DNA of 53,688 nt from an uncultured Paracoccaceae bacterium (GCA_951812305.1 CATOSB010000015.1:1-53688); one strand, 5' to 3'; counted from the stretch's first letter, positions 33,978-42,497 are shown. The notes: generated from the letters alone by a model not told the origin. Translations and numbers: made by a program.

Positions 33978-34001
33978 GCACCGGACACTGATTTCCGGTG
34001 C
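33978..34001. terminator. Conserved hairpin between convergent genes, module 3
   Basis: GCACCGGA...TCCGGTGC, arms of 8 bp, in the flanking context seen at 3259-3282 and 8798-8819 but inverted. Copy at 48274-48297. Confidence 0.6.
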
Positions 34002-34060
34002 GCGGTCTGTAAGATGCTGTTTTTAATCACTTCCCCAAAACGCGCCCATCGAACAACCAT

Positions 34061-34447
34061 CTAACCCTGATCTGCACTTTCCTGCGCCCGCCGATAGGCT
34101 TCCTCAAGGAATTCCGGGCCTTCAAGATGCGCAAGCTCCCGGCCCCAGCGACTCCGCGATGGCCTGTCCAGACTGCTCCACCACTGCCGCGCATCCGGGC
34201 CAGAGCGGCCCCTAACCTCCCCGGGCTGGATACCTTTGCCAGCCTCCGCAAGCGCCGCTGAACCCGCCCTGTCTCGTGCATCCTCGATCTGACCAACACC
34301 CGCCTCAAGCACACGACGCAGGACACGCCCCAAAGCCTGCCCCTCCCGGTCCGCAAGCACCTCCAGCCGGGCTTTTAGCTCCTGCGGGATCCGCGCTGTG
34401 ACCTGCGCAGGATACCGACGTTCCCTCAACCGCTCCGACCCGTCCAT
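34061..34447 (-). CDS. Ribbon-helix-helix DNA-binding protein, module 3
   Basis: 128 aa, the uninterrupted form of the module 2 protein at 8073-8489, ending ESADQG and stop. RHH at residues 12-53. ATG at 34447 follows GGGAGGGA. Divergent from the unknown-gene remnant over the palindrome at 34533-34562. Confidence 0.7.
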   Translation of the reverse strand: MDGSERLRERRYPAQVTARIPQELKARLEVLADREGQALGRVLRRVLEAGVGQIEDARDRAGSAALAEAGKGIQPGEVRGRSGPDARQWWSSLDRPSRSRWGRELAHLEGPEFLEEAYRRAQESADQG

Positions 34448-34532
34448 ATTCCCTCCCGAACCCCATGTTCCCATTAGAGAATGCTTAAAGAGTTCTTTAA
34501 GAATACATCAAGTTTGCCGGTAGCATACAGAT

Positions 34533-34562
34533 TACATCAAAATGAATTTCAATTTTGATGTA
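34533..34562. promoter_or_regulatory. Palindromic operator, module 3
   Basis: Reverse-complement copy of 7958-7987, with the same 11-bp arms. Copy at 48829-48858. Confidence 0.7.
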
Positions 34563-34599
34563 TAATCGTGCCTCTCAGAAAATAATGATTATTTTGTGT

Positions 34600-35114
34600 C
34601 GGATGTTTCCGGCGCAGGAAAAGATACACGGACCCGAACGACAGGCACACAAACCAGCGCAAATTCATTGCAGCCAGAAAGGCCGAAGGGCTGGAACGGA
34701 TCGTCCTGTGGGTGAAACCGGAAGATAAACCCGCACTCCGGGAAATCGCCCGGCAACCACACGCCATTGCCAAGCGGCGGGCGGAGATCGAGGCGAGAGC
34801 TTCGGCCACAGATCGAAAGACGGGTGGAAGCCGAACTCACCCGCAAGACGCACCGCGCCATGCTGGCCCAAAAACGTGCTCAGGCCAGACGTCAGCACGC
34901 GGGCAGCAACCGCCCGCCCGAGATGATCCGGTTCAGGGCACGGCCACCCGCCGCAGTGCGCAACCGTCTGAAGGCGTCCGGGTGGTGGTACGACCCCGTT
35001 GCCGCCGTCTGGCACCTGCCGGACGAACCCGAAGCCTGGCCCGCAACCGAACGGCTGCTGGACAAACTGGACGCCGCCTACGACATCGAGCGCCTCGTCG
35101 ACCCGCTCGGGTGA
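34600..35114 (+). pseudogene. Unknown module protein, module 3 (frameshifted)
   Basis: Same sequence and same frameshift as 7406-7910, in opposite orientation. N-terminal part FRRRKRYTDPNDRHTNQRKF lacks a start codon; C-terminal 115 codons read to the stop at 35114. It is followed by one GGGCCTCTGGGACG-like repeat and a RepL-tail trace (ELDVIDRMGQG at about 35168). Confidence 0.75.
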
Positions 35115-35313
35115 ACGTCGCGGCGTGGGTTGGGGCCTCTGGGACGCCCTCCGGGCCTCCTGAGGCGAACTGGACGTGATCGACCGAATGGGGCAAGGAA
35201 GCGCTCGGGGATGGTCTGCCGCCTGTGGGCCACCTCAGCCGCTCCCTGTCGAGGACACCCAAGACCCCTCTGCCCTCCGGGGAGCGGTCGCCTGCCAACA
35301 CGAAGGACCGCCT

Positions 35314-35601
35314 ATGCTGCGCTCGGAACTGATCTGGATGATTGCCAAAGAGGGGCCACCCTCCCTGACCCATGATCGGATGGAAGCCGCTGTCGACGTG
35401 GTTCTTGAGGAAATCATCTCCGCGCTGGAACGCGGGGACCGGGTGGAGCTTCGCCGCTTTGGATCCTTCACGGCGAGAAAGCGGCTCTCCCATGCCGGTC
35501 GCAACCCGCGCACTGGCGCACCGGTTCAGGTGGAAGAAAAACACGCGCCCTTTTTCAGAGCGGGCAAATTGCTGCGGGATCGACTGAACGGGAAAGCCTG
35601 A
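35314..35601 (+). CDS. ihfB: Integration host factor beta-type DNA-bending protein
   Basis: 95 aa. MLRSELIWMIAKEGPPSLTH, VVLEEIISALERGDRVELRR, FGSFTARKRLSHAGRNPRTG and VEEKHAPFFRAGKLLRDRLN match IHF-beta along its whole length; GRNPRTG at residues 62-68 carries the DNA-intercalating proline. ATG at 35314 follows GAAGGA. IHF binds as a heterodimer with IHF-alpha, which is not in this window, so it would pair with a chromosomal subunit. Plasmid copies may assist replication or transposition; inference. Confidence 0.9.
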   Translation: MLRSELIWMIAKEGPPSLTHDRMEAAVDVVLEEIISALERGDRVELRRFGSFTARKRLSHAGRNPRTGAPVQVEEKHAPFFRAGKLLRDRLNGKA

Positions 35602-35777
35602 GCGGCCCTCAGCGCGCCTGTGAGCGCCGTTAGGGGTTTTTCGGGGAACCCCCCCTCAAACGCCCCTGAGGGTGGCGTACAGCCGCAACTGGACGCAAGC
35701 GCCGGTAGGATCGGGGTGGGAAACGCTCGAAGGAGCCTGAGCGCCCTCTGATGTATGCGCAAAAAAGGAGAACCCCG
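35602..35777. other. Intergenic segment after ihfB
   Basis: GGGGTT...AACCCC hairpin at about 35633-35652 may terminate ihfB. GTACAGCCGCAACTGGACGC at about 35670-35690 recurs in near-identical form at about 38415-38435. No gene seen. Copy at 49898-50073. Confidence 0.4.
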
Positions 35778-36068
35778 ATGAATCTGAATGAATTGTGGAG
35801 GATTATGCGTGTCTTTGTGCTGGCGCTTTGGGTCGGACCCTCTGCGGCTCTTGCAGAGGCGGACTGGGGGGCCTGGAATACTTCCGAATTCTTCAGCGCG
35901 GCGACACCGTCCGATATAGCCCGCTGCCTGGAGGCCGGGGCGGACCTTGCGGCGCGAGACGAGAAAGGCTGGACCCCGTTCGATCTTATCGGCAATCACT
36001 CCCAGCTGGTCGGGACGGGCGCTGGGAGTGATTGCCGCGCCAGAGGAGCGCCCTCACCCGCCCCCTGA
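35778..36068 (+). CDS. Truncated exported ankyrin-repeat protein
   Basis: 96 aa. Signal peptide (MRVFVLALWVGPSAALA, within residues 10-26) followed by one ankyrin-like unit (SDIARCLEAGADLAARDEKG then WTPFDLI). Ankyrin proteins normally carry several such units; here a 16-bp inverted repeat (35991-36036) interrupts the second and the remaining frame (SDCRARGAPSPAP) looks non-native. ATG at 35778 follows AAGGAG. Probably a remnant. Confidence 0.55.
   Translation: MNLNELWRIMRVFVLALWVGPSAALAEADWGAWNTSEFFSAATPSDIARCLEAGADLAARDEKGWTPFDLIGNHSQLVGTGAGSDCRARGAPSPAP
35991..36036. repeat. 16-bp perfect inverted repeat at the ankyrin-gene break
   Basis: GGCAATCACTCCCAGC, 14-bp loop, GCTGGGAGTGATTGCC. 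The first arm is native coding sequence; the second appears as its reverse copy, after which the gene loses sense. Second example of a palindrome at a gene break in body B (see 31356-31383). Copy at 50287-50332. Confidence 0.85.
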
Positions 36069-36107
36069 CACCAGCAGTTCGCCCACCCCGCGTCCGTAGT
36101 CGGCCTC

Positions 36108-36491
36108 GTGGCCCATATAGGGGACTCTGCGAGATTTTTTCTCTGGCGCGGAGGGAGAGCTACGGCCCTTGCCTTGGCAGCGGTTTTCCTCCTGTTGACC
36201 GCTGCCCTTCTTTCATTCTCTGCAAACATTCTCTGCAAATTCCCTGACCTTGCCACACTCAGCGCCGGAGGCGCATGGCTTGCTTTGGTCGGATCGGAGG
36301 CCACTAAGAACCTCCCCTTTTCTCTTTTTCTTGTTTTTATCTTGTTTTTAGGGCTGGAAGCCTTTGATTTTATTACCGCAATCGGCACGAAATGCGAGGA
36401 ATATGAACCTAACTACGAGAAATATGAACCTAACTACGAGAAATATGAACCTCTATCCACAGGCAAACCAAGCCTACTGCGAGAACCTTGA
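36108..36491 (+). CDS. Possible small membrane protein overlapping the iterons
   Basis: 127 aa from a GTG with no good ribosome site. Contains two to three hydrophobic helices (ALALAAVFLLLTAALLSF, FSLFLVFILFLGLEAFDF). Its tail (EEYEPNYEKYEPNYEKYEP) is merely the translation of the iterons. The hydrophobic part looks coding, the end does not; it may be the remnant of a longer gene truncated next to the origin. Confidence 0.3.
   Translation: MAHIGDSARFFLWRGGRATALALAAVFLLLTAALLSFSANILCKFPDLATLSAGGAWLALVGSEATKNLPFSLFLVFILFLGLEAFDFITAIGTKCEEYEPNYEKYEPNYEKYEPLSTGKPSLLREP
36393..36455. repeat. Iterons of the Rep_3 origin
   Basis: Three directly repeated 21-bp units at 36393-36413, 36414-36434 and 36435-36455, consensus TACGAGAAATATGAACCTAA. 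The third runs into CTATCCACA (36453-36461), one base off the DnaA box. Tandem 21-bp spacing just upstream of a Rep_3 gene is the standard iteron-plasmid layout. Copy at 50689-50751. Confidence 0.9.
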
Positions 36492-36541
36492 ACCTATTGC
36501 GAGATAGTTTATGGTCTCCTAACAGGTTCAAGGTTCTCGCA
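36478..36541. promoter_or_regulatory. Inverted-repeat operator of the Rep_3 gene
   Basis: GCGAGAACCTTGAACCT (36479-36495) and its exact reverse complement (36524-36540) flank 28 bp and end directly before the rep ATG. Each arm resembles half an iteron (CGAGAA...TGAACCT), so Rep dimers would repress here while monomers bind the iterons. Copy at 50774-50837. Confidence 0.85.
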
Positions 36542-37288
36542 ATGGCACGGCCCAGAAAAAACGATCTCGAAAACCTCCCGACGGGGAGCAAAGTCACAAT
36601 GCACAACACGCTCGTGAGCGCTTCGCATGGTCTGACACTTGGGGAAAAGCGACTGGTTTCGATGGCGGTAGCGAAGCTGTCACCAAGCGCCGCCGCGCTT
36701 CCTGTGAAGTCTGTCAAAATCATGGCTGTGGACTTTGCCGAACAGTTCGGGATTGAACCAAATGTTGCGTATCGCGAACTGAGGTCAGCGCAAGAAAACC
36801 TATTCACCAGATACGTTCGTCACATCGAGCATTTCGGCGCGAACGGTCGCCGAGTGCGCGTAAGCAAAATTCGGTGGGTGTCCTCGATCCACTACGAGAA
36901 GGGTGGCGGGGAAGTATCACTATCCTTTGCGCCCGAAGTCGCCCAGTTTCTCGTGCAACTCAAAAAGCATTTCACAAGCTACCAGCTTTCCAAAGCAGCG
37001 GCCTTGCGGTCCACGTATTCGTGGCGCCTGTTCGAGAACCTCGAACGGTTCAGGGATACGGGCTTTTGGGAAGTGGATATGGAGCGGTTTCACACGATCA
37101 TGGATACCCCAAAAAGTTACCGCAAGAACTTCAACGACACTCGCCGTTGGGTCATTGATCCGAGCATTTCAGAGCTGGCGGCGCAGACGAACATCAGCGC
37201 TGAAGTCGAGCCGATCAAGAAGGGCCGCAAGGTGGTGCGCTTGCGCTTCACCTTCTCGGCAGCAAGTCAGATGTCTTTGCCTATCTAG
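36542..37288 (+). CDS. repB: Rep_3-family plasmid replication initiator
   Basis: 248 aa. The N-terminal winged helix opens VTMHNTLVSASHGLTLGEKR then LVSMAVAKLSPS, the Rep_3 (RepB/RepA, iteron plasmid) signature; a second winged helix follows (FTSYQLSKAAALRSTYSWRL then FENLERFRDTGFWEVDMERF, VIDPSISELAAQTNISAEVE, KKGRKVVRLRFTF). ATG at 36542 is chosen because it leaves the operator outside the gene and has AAGG before it; an upstream in-frame ATG at 36488 would run through the operator. Binds the iterons to start replication of B. Confidence 0.93.
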   Translation: MARPRKNDLENLPTGSKVTMHNTLVSASHGLTLGEKRLVSMAVAKLSPSAAALPVKSVKIMAVDFAEQFGIEPNVAYRELRSAQENLFTRYVRHIEHFGANGRRVRVSKIRWVSSIHYEKGGGEVSLSFAPEVAQFLVQLKKHFTSYQLSKAAALRSTYSWRLFENLERFRDTGFWEVDMERFHTIMDTPKSYRKNFNDTRRWVIDPSISELAAQTNISAEVEPIKKGRKVVRLRFTFSAASQMSLPI

Positions 37289-37670
37289 CCGCCAGAAAAC
37301 TCCACAATCGGGTTCGTCCCAACAAAGGTACCAAACCCACCACAGAGAATTTTATATCAGACTGATACCATTAGGTTTATCGCGTTTCAGGCACTCCCGT
37401 TTCACATGTTATTTGCTCCCCCCGATTTCGGGGGGTGATTTTGGCCGGCAAGACGGAAATGCTGGCTTTCGGTTGTCCGATCCCGGATCTCGCCCTGACG
37501 ACCGATCCGTAATGCGTTTTTCTGAGCGTGGTGCGATTCACCCTTGTTGGCCGCGGGGGCCGTGGGGTGCAGGGGGTGCAAGGGTGCCAATGGTGGCGCT
37601 ATGGTGGCGCGGTGGTGTCGCGGTGGTGGGTCTTCCTTTCTCTCTCCCAAAAAAATGGGGGGGGTAGCTG
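37289..37670. other. Non-coding region after rep
   Basis: CCCCCC-GATTTC-GGGGGG hairpin (37418-37435) followed by TGATTTT is a likely terminator. 37550-37645 is a G-rich run of TGGTGGCGC-like repeats preceding the terminase fragment. No gene supported. Copy at 51585-51966. Confidence 0.5.
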
Positions 37671-37856
37671 ATGGCTGACGCATCGAAAGAGGCATTGGCG
37701 GCGCTTCGTTTCCTTCCCGGGCTGGTGATCCCGGAAGGCCGACTGGCCGGGAAGCCGTTGAAGCTGGCGAAGTATCAGAAAGACTTTGTGCGAGGCGCGT
37801 TTGCCCAGGGCATCGAGGCCGGTTGCCTGTCCATCGGGCGCGGCAATGCCAAGTAT
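37671..37856 (+). pseudogene. Phage terminase large-subunit N-terminal fragment
   Basis: 62 residues, LRFLPGLVIPEGRLAGKPLK then LAKYQKDFVRGAF and CLSIGRGNAK, matching the start of phage/GTA-type terminases up to the Walker A-like GRGNAK. The following codons (YEILRNYAFVRL) are unrelated, and the frame closes at 37970. A 3' truncation; no packaging role possible. Confidence 0.75.
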
Positions 37857-37870
37857 GAGATTTTACGTAA

Positions 37871-38131
37871 TTACGCTTTTGTGCGTTTAAGATATTCCGC
37901 AAGCGCGACCTCTAAAATGGCCTGGTGTGTCTGGTCAGTTTCAGCGGCGTGCATTCTCAAGCGTTTGTAGGTGTCACCATCAAGCGCCAGCGTCAGCTGC
38001 TTCTCGCCTTCGCGCTTTGGCTTCTTGTCCTGGGCCGCGCCCTGCCCTGCCCCGCGTTGCGGTATGCCGGTATCAGTCGGGCGGCTTGTGGTGTTCAGCA
38101 GGCCATCGAGGGCCACGGGCTTCTTAGCCAT
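37871..38131 (-). CDS. Small RHH protein, probable partition ParB/ParG-type partner
   Basis: 86 aa: a basic, disordered N-terminal half (TGIPQRGAGQGAAQDKKPKR) and a C-terminal RHH (KQLTLALDGDTYKRLRMHAA then ETDQTHQAILEVALAEYL). ATG at 38131 overlaps the stop of a parA remnant as ATGGCTAA and follows GGGGA. Small RHH proteins directly behind parA are centromere-binding partition partners, so this role is inferred from order and plan. Without ParA it may now act only as a regulator. Confidence 0.6.
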   Translation of the reverse strand: MAKKPVALDGLLNTTSRPTDTGIPQRGAGQGAAQDKKPKREGEKQLTLALDGDTYKRLRMHAAETDQTHQAILEVALAEYLKRTKA

Positions 38132-38222
38132 TGAGTATCCCCTTCACGTAATCCCAAACGGCTGCAATCTCTGCCCCCGCTTTATTGTCGGTTGTTTCAG
38201 ATACGCCCTGCCCGACGATGGA
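38124..38222 (-). pseudogene. C-terminal remnant of a ParA-type partition ATPase
   Basis: Reads SIVGQGVSETTDNKAGAEIA then AVWDYVKGILNG and stop, which fits the ParA C-terminus (glycine turn, KA..EI helix, final WxxxxL helix). An in-frame stop directly upstream and foreign sequence beyond 38222 show that the ATPase core is gone. Confidence 0.65.
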
Positions 38223-38433
38223 TTACGAGGTATTTAAGAAACTCCGATTGCCGCGCAACGTAATAGAAGAGGCGGCCAGATCGCGTGGGACACATAAAGC
38301 GATCTTTGAAGAACAACGCCGTCTAGAAAAGTTGATTGAACCGGATACTAGCTTCTTAAAAGAGGCCCTGAGTGCACGCAGTACGATGGACGACCTGCTT
38401 AGCGCACCTGAGGGCGGCTACAGCCGCAACTAG
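38218..38433 (+). CDS. Small unknown protein, 71 aa
   Basis: MDYEVFKKLRLPRNVIEEAA then RSRGTHKAIFEEQRRLEKLI, charged and helical. No family recognised and no clear ribosome site. It starts exactly where the parA remnant breaks off, so the ORF may be the 3' part of a longer gene brought in by the same rearrangement. Confidence 0.4.
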   Translation: MDYEVFKKLRLPRNVIEEAARSRGTHKAIFEEQRRLEKLIEPDTSFLKEALSARSTMDDLLSAPEGGYSRN

Positions 38434-38575
38434 ACGCAAGCACCCGGAGCCGGGAGCGAGAACGCCAGAGATGGCGTACCGGACCCCGGGTTCCCGGAAA
38501 CATTCCACGCGGCGCTACTCAAACGCGGGCGCACCCGTTAATGACAGCCACAACAATCCATATTGGAGACGCACG

Positions 38576-39502
38576 TTGAATATTGAACTGCCGGGCCAGG
38601 GCGGCCTCCTCACACCGGGCTTCCTCACCGACACCATCCGCGAGATGGACGACTGGACCACCCTGTCCGATGCGGAGGTTGACCAGATAGACGAGGCCAT
38701 CCGCGAGACCGTTTCAGAGTTCGGGGCCGCGCAATCGCCCAACGAGGCACAGACGGAACAGGATCTGATCTGGCCTGTGTTATCCCATCTCGGCTGGACC
38801 GAAACCCTCCCTCAACAAACCCTGTCCGTGAAAGGCCGGAGCGACGTGCCGGACGGGCTTCTCTTCGGCAACCCCGAGAGCAAGACCGAAGCCGTGGCGT
38901 CGCCAGAGGAATGGCGACGTTACGCGCTCGGACGGGCGCTTCTGGAAGCCAAGCGCTGGGGCTGCCCCCTTGACCGGCGCAGCGAGGAGCCGGGTGAGGC
39001 GGTCCCGCCCTCAACGCAGATGCTACGCTACATGCGCCGGGCGGAGATCGTCACCGAAGGCAAGCTCCGCTGGGGTCTCCTGACCAACGGACGGCACTGG
39101 CGGCTCTACTTCTCGAACGCCCGGTCGGTCTCGGAAGACTTCCTCGACCTCGATCTGGTGGCAATCCTCGGGCTGGATGGCACGGATCGTCTCGCGCTTG
39201 AGACCGAAGAGCATCGTCATTGGCTGAAGGTCTTCATCCTCGCCTTCCGTCGCGCATCCTTCGACCCCACCGGGCCGGACGGGCGCAGTTTCCATATCCG
39301 GGCCATCGACGAGGGCCGGAGCTACGAGGCGCGGATTGCGGAAGACCTCTCCGAGAAGGTCTTCGATGATGTCTTCCCCGGGCTGGCGCGGGCAATGGAC
39401 GCAGCGGCCCCGGACGGCACGTCGCTGGATGAGGTGCGCGAGGGCGCTCTCGTGGTCCTCTATCGGCTCCTGTTCCTGCTCTACGCCGAAGACCGCAATC
39501 TC
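38576..39502 (+). pseudogene. Type IIG restriction-modification protein, N-terminal part
   Basis: About 309 native residues. Helical start, then LIWPVLSHLGWTETLPQQTL and a PD-(D/E)xK nuclease site: Pro-Asp at residues 92-93 (SDVPDGLLFG) and Glu-Ala-Lys at 124-126 (ALLEAKRWG). Ends RLLFLLYAEDRNL at the mini-element, which adds GVE and a stop (39514). TTG at 38576 follows GGAGA. The C-terminal part resumes at 45510, 6,007 bp later, at NPPW. Typical enzymes have roughly 400 residues between these points, including methyltransferase motif I, so a central segment was deleted. Confidence 0.85.
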
Positions 39503-39684
39503 GGGGTCGAGTGAGGCTGAGTGCAGAAAACCACGTTAAGAAATTTAAAATCATTTGAAAACAATGAATTAAGAGGCTTGCAAATGCGCACAAAATTCGC
39601 AGAAAGCACAGCTATAAAAATCATTTGATTACAACGGGTTACTTTTCTTAGAGGGGTATTTTGCACTGAGCCCTAATGGACCCC
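39503..39684. mobile_element. Tn3-derived miniature element (copy 3)
   Basis: Identical to 10042-10223 but entered from the restriction gene (flank ATCTC) instead of the RepL-like gene. Confidence 0.8.
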
Positions 39685-39755
39685 TGATAGGAAACCCGGC
39701 CTGGCTGGCCCGAAGCTGCATATTTGGGCTTTTGAAAGAACAAATGGTGTACGTT

Positions 39756-40244
39756 TCATGCGCCTGAACTCTGCAAGTACATGACGACATTGTCTGGGTG
39801 GAACTTGAAGCCCCGACCGTCTGAGACGCGTTCAGCGCTGATGGGGTATTTTGGTCTATTTGGATTGATGGCGACAATGCGGAAGACCTCATCTTTCGAT
39901 CTGAAGGTCCGCCCATAGTCAGAGGGTTCCAGGCCAAAATGCGGCGCAAGGACCTCGAACATGGCTTTGTCTGGCGAATAGATTGCGCCGTCTGCCATCG
40001 GAATGCCGACGCGGAAACTGATGTCGAAGCCATGACGCAGATCGATGTCACTCAGTTCGCCACCTTCAACCGTCAGCCCATGCGTTTCCACCACGGCGAG
40101 GCAGGCCTTCGTCATGTCCCGGCGCAAGCGTTTGCATAGCTCGGGTGTCAGGTTGCGCGGCGGGGGCACCCTGGAATTGGCCTGGCCGACCTTCGCAGGT
40201 GGCTTGGCCGTCTGCACGCGCGCTTTCCGCTTGTTCTTTTTCAT
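39756..40244 (-). CDS. Transposon passenger protein, 162 aa (copy 4)
   Basis: Identical to 10295-10783. Confidence 0.6.
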   Translation of the reverse strand: MKKNKRKARVQTAKPPAKVGQANSRVPPPRNLTPELCKRLRRDMTKACLAVVETHGLTVEGGELSDIDLRHGFDISFRVGIPMADGAIYSPDKAMFEVLAPHFGLEPSDYGRTFRSKDEVFRIVAINPNRPKYPISAERVSDGRGFKFHPDNVVMYLQSSGA

Positions 40245-40834
40245 TATGGGCTCTGCCCTGTCGTTTGGCCATCCGAGGGCATCAAAGCCTTTGCTTTATA
40301 GACGGTGCCGCGCGAGACGCCCATCTCGCGGGCGATCTCGGTGGGCGTGGCACCGCCAGCCAATCGTTCACCAATGGCGACCATATCGATCTTCGGTTTG
40401 CGCCCGCGATATACGCCGCGTCGCTTCGCTGTGGCGATACCCTCTGACTGGCGCTCCCGGCGAAGATTGGTCTCGAATTCAGCAAAGACGCCCAGCATAT
40501 CGAAGAACGCTTTACCCGCTGCGGTGGACGTATCCACGGGTTGCTCCGTGGCCGCGAGATGCGCGCCCTTGTCCTTCAGTCGGGTGACGATGGTCTGAAG
40601 ATCGTGCATTGAGCGTGCCAGACGGTCGATCCGCGTGACAACCAAAGTTTCGCCCTTGTGAATGAAGTCGAGAATGTTGTTCAGCTCGGGGCGACCCTCA
40701 AGCGTCGTCCCGCTACGCTGTTCCTGACGGACCATCCCACATCCCGCCGCTGTCAGTGCCTCGATTTGAGCATCGAGGTTCTGATCCACGGTCGAGATGC
40801 GGGCATATCCGATTTTGGCCTGATAAGTGTTCAT
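40244..40834 (-). CDS. tnpR: Tn3-type serine resolvase (copy 4)
   Basis: Identical to 10783-11373. Confidence 0.93.
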   Translation of the reverse strand: MNTYQAKIGYARISTVDQNLDAQIEALTAAGCGMVRQEQRSGTTLEGRPELNNILDFIHKGETLVVTRIDRLARSMHDLQTIVTRLKDKGAHLAATEQPVDTSTAAGKAFFDMLGVFAEFETNLRRERQSEGIATAKRRGVYRGRKPKIDMVAIGERLAGGATPTEIAREMGVSRGTVYKAKALMPSDGQTTGQSP

Positions 40835-40954
40835 TTTGGGTGTGCCTCTGACATGATCTGTTCATTATCTCGAAACAGACCCAAAGTGAACATAAAAATG
40901 GCGGGTTTCAGTGTTCATGCGCATCGTCATCATGGGTATACTCATAGTGACGCG

Positions 40955-41779
40955 CTATCCCCAAAGTTTTGCATCATCCGCTTCGATTGTCGTATGCATG
41001 ATGTCTTCCATCAGGGGGATACGCTTCAAAGCCCGTCCATTCATCAAGCCATATGCGGATGCGGTCAGGGTTTTCCACTCCCGGAGCCGGTCTCCATCTC
41101 TCAACATCACCGCTGTTTGCAAAAACCGTCGCGCCCAAATATCGCGCCGCGTCTCGAGGAATTTCCAGAGCTTGGTTTCGATACTGCGCGCTGTTTTTCC
41201 GGTGGCGACAATCTCACGGGTCTCCTGGCTGTCCTCGAACCAGCTGTCTGTAAGAGGCTCCAGGAAGTCCAACGCCATATCATCATTAATCCAGCGCCCG
41301 AGCGCCTGCGCTGAGGCATCTTGAATCTTTCGGTTGGGATCTGCCAAGTCGAGTAGTGCCTGAAGCCCCAATTCCTGAGGGCGCAGGTCGAACAGGTTAC
41401 AGGATTCGACAACGTCCAGAAAACCCGGAGCGGGCAGGCATTCGTTTGCCAAGCCATCAGCCAATGCACCCTCCAGCAAGACACGCAAAGTGTCAGCGGA
41501 AATATCGTCGGCGCCAGTTTCTGCGCGGAGTTGTCCGATCATTTGTTCCGCATCGCCACTGCTTTCAAGGGGAACAAGGAAGCTGTCCCTGATCCCATGC
41601 CCTGCCTTGATCAGGATCATTGCCAATACGGTCTTTGAACTCTGTTTCACCCTGACTGCAATGCTCTGAGCGCCAACGCCGTCCGTTATACTCGCGCCGA
41701 TCTCTTGAATTTCTGCTCCGGTTGACTGGCTCTGGCTTGGAATGGGTTTGCCGCGTGCTTTCTTGATCAGATCATCCAA
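40955..41779 (-). CDS. Transposon passenger ORF, 274 aa (copy 4)
   Basis: Identical to 11494-12318. Confidence 0.55.
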   Translation of the reverse strand: MDDLIKKARGKPIPSQSQSTGAEIQEIGASITDGVGAQSIAVRVKQSSKTVLAMILIKAGHGIRDSFLVPLESSGDAEQMIGQLRAETGADDISADTLRVLLEGALADGLANECLPAPGFLDVVESCNLFDLRPQELGLQALLDLADPNRKIQDASAQALGRWINDDMALDFLEPLTDSWFEDSQETREIVATGKTARSIETKLWKFLETRRDIWARRFLQTAVMLRDGDRLREWKTLTASAYGLMNGRALKRIPLMEDIMHTTIEADDAKLWG

Positions 41780-42237
41780 TGCCGCCTGTGCTGGTCCACT
41801 GGAAAAAGCGTCAATGTTTCTGCATTCAAGGCAAAGCCATCAAGGCGTTCAAACAGACCGGCAATGGTGGCCTCCTGGACAAGCTGCGGGCCGGACAACA
41901 GCATGAACAAAGCGCAACGTTCGAAAAAAGGTCCATCCATCGTGGCAATGTGATTGGCCAGACCCGCCTGAATTTCCTCCGGTGCCGCTGCCATCATGGT
42001 GTCAATTGCATTGAATAGATCATAGGCCGAGCCTCCCTCGTCCATGATATCGCGCGCAACATTTTCCAGATTCTCGGAAAGATCGAAGCCCTCCATGTCC
42101 GACGGAGGCGCCATATTATCAGGATCGATCATAAATGATTGTGGCACCGGCAAGCCAACCCTTCGATAGAGGCCCGCAAATTCCATCATGTTTTCCTGCT
42201 TTACCGCGCCCGCAGCAACACCGGCTTGAACGGCCAT
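41767..42237 (-). CDS. Transposon passenger ORF, 156 aa (copy 4)
   Basis: Identical to 12306-12776. Confidence 0.5.
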   Translation of the reverse strand: MAVQAGVAAGAVKQENMMEFAGLYRRVGLPVPQSFMIDPDNMAPPSDMEGFDLSENLENVARDIMDEGGSAYDLFNAIDTMMAAAPEEIQAGLANHIATMDGPFFERCALFMLLSGPQLVQEATIAGLFERLDGFALNAETLTLFPVDQHRRHWMI

Positions 42238-42314
42238 TTCTACCGCTTCCAGGAAATCTTCCGCGTACTCATTATCATTTTACAGGCCCATCCGAGCTTC
42301 ATCCAGAAGTAGGC

Positions 42315-42497
42315 TCAGTATTTGATGTGCCCCCCCGAGTGGTCATCCTCTTGTGCGGTGAGCACCACCAAACCACAGGCGACATCGCCGCTGGAGAGCA
42401 AGCGGGATTTTAGCCGCAAAAAATACGATTGGAATTCCGGTTCAAAACCATGGAGACCGAATTGCTCCATACATTCTGCGAGTAGTTGAGAGGACAT
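42315..42497 (-). CDS. Small transposon ORF behind tnpA (copy 4)
   Basis: Identical to 12854-13036. Confidence 0.5.
   Translation of the reverse strand: MSSQLLAECMEQFGLHGFEPEFQSYFLRLKSRLLSSGDVACGLVVLTAQEDDHSGGHIKY

Larger units (their letters stand above)
31214..39502. repeat. Body of plasmid-like unit B, copy 1
   Basis: 8,289 bp between transposon blocks, recurring from 45510 at an offset of 14,296 bp. It has its own iteron origin and Rep_3 gene and shares with body A only the inverted module at about 33950-35114, so it is read as the backbone of a separate 14,296-bp plasmid. Confidence 0.9.

Noticed and set aside
36903..37667. 254-aa ORF downstream of and within rep
   Set aside because: First part overlaps Rep_3 in another frame, the rest covers a terminator hairpin and G-rich repeats.
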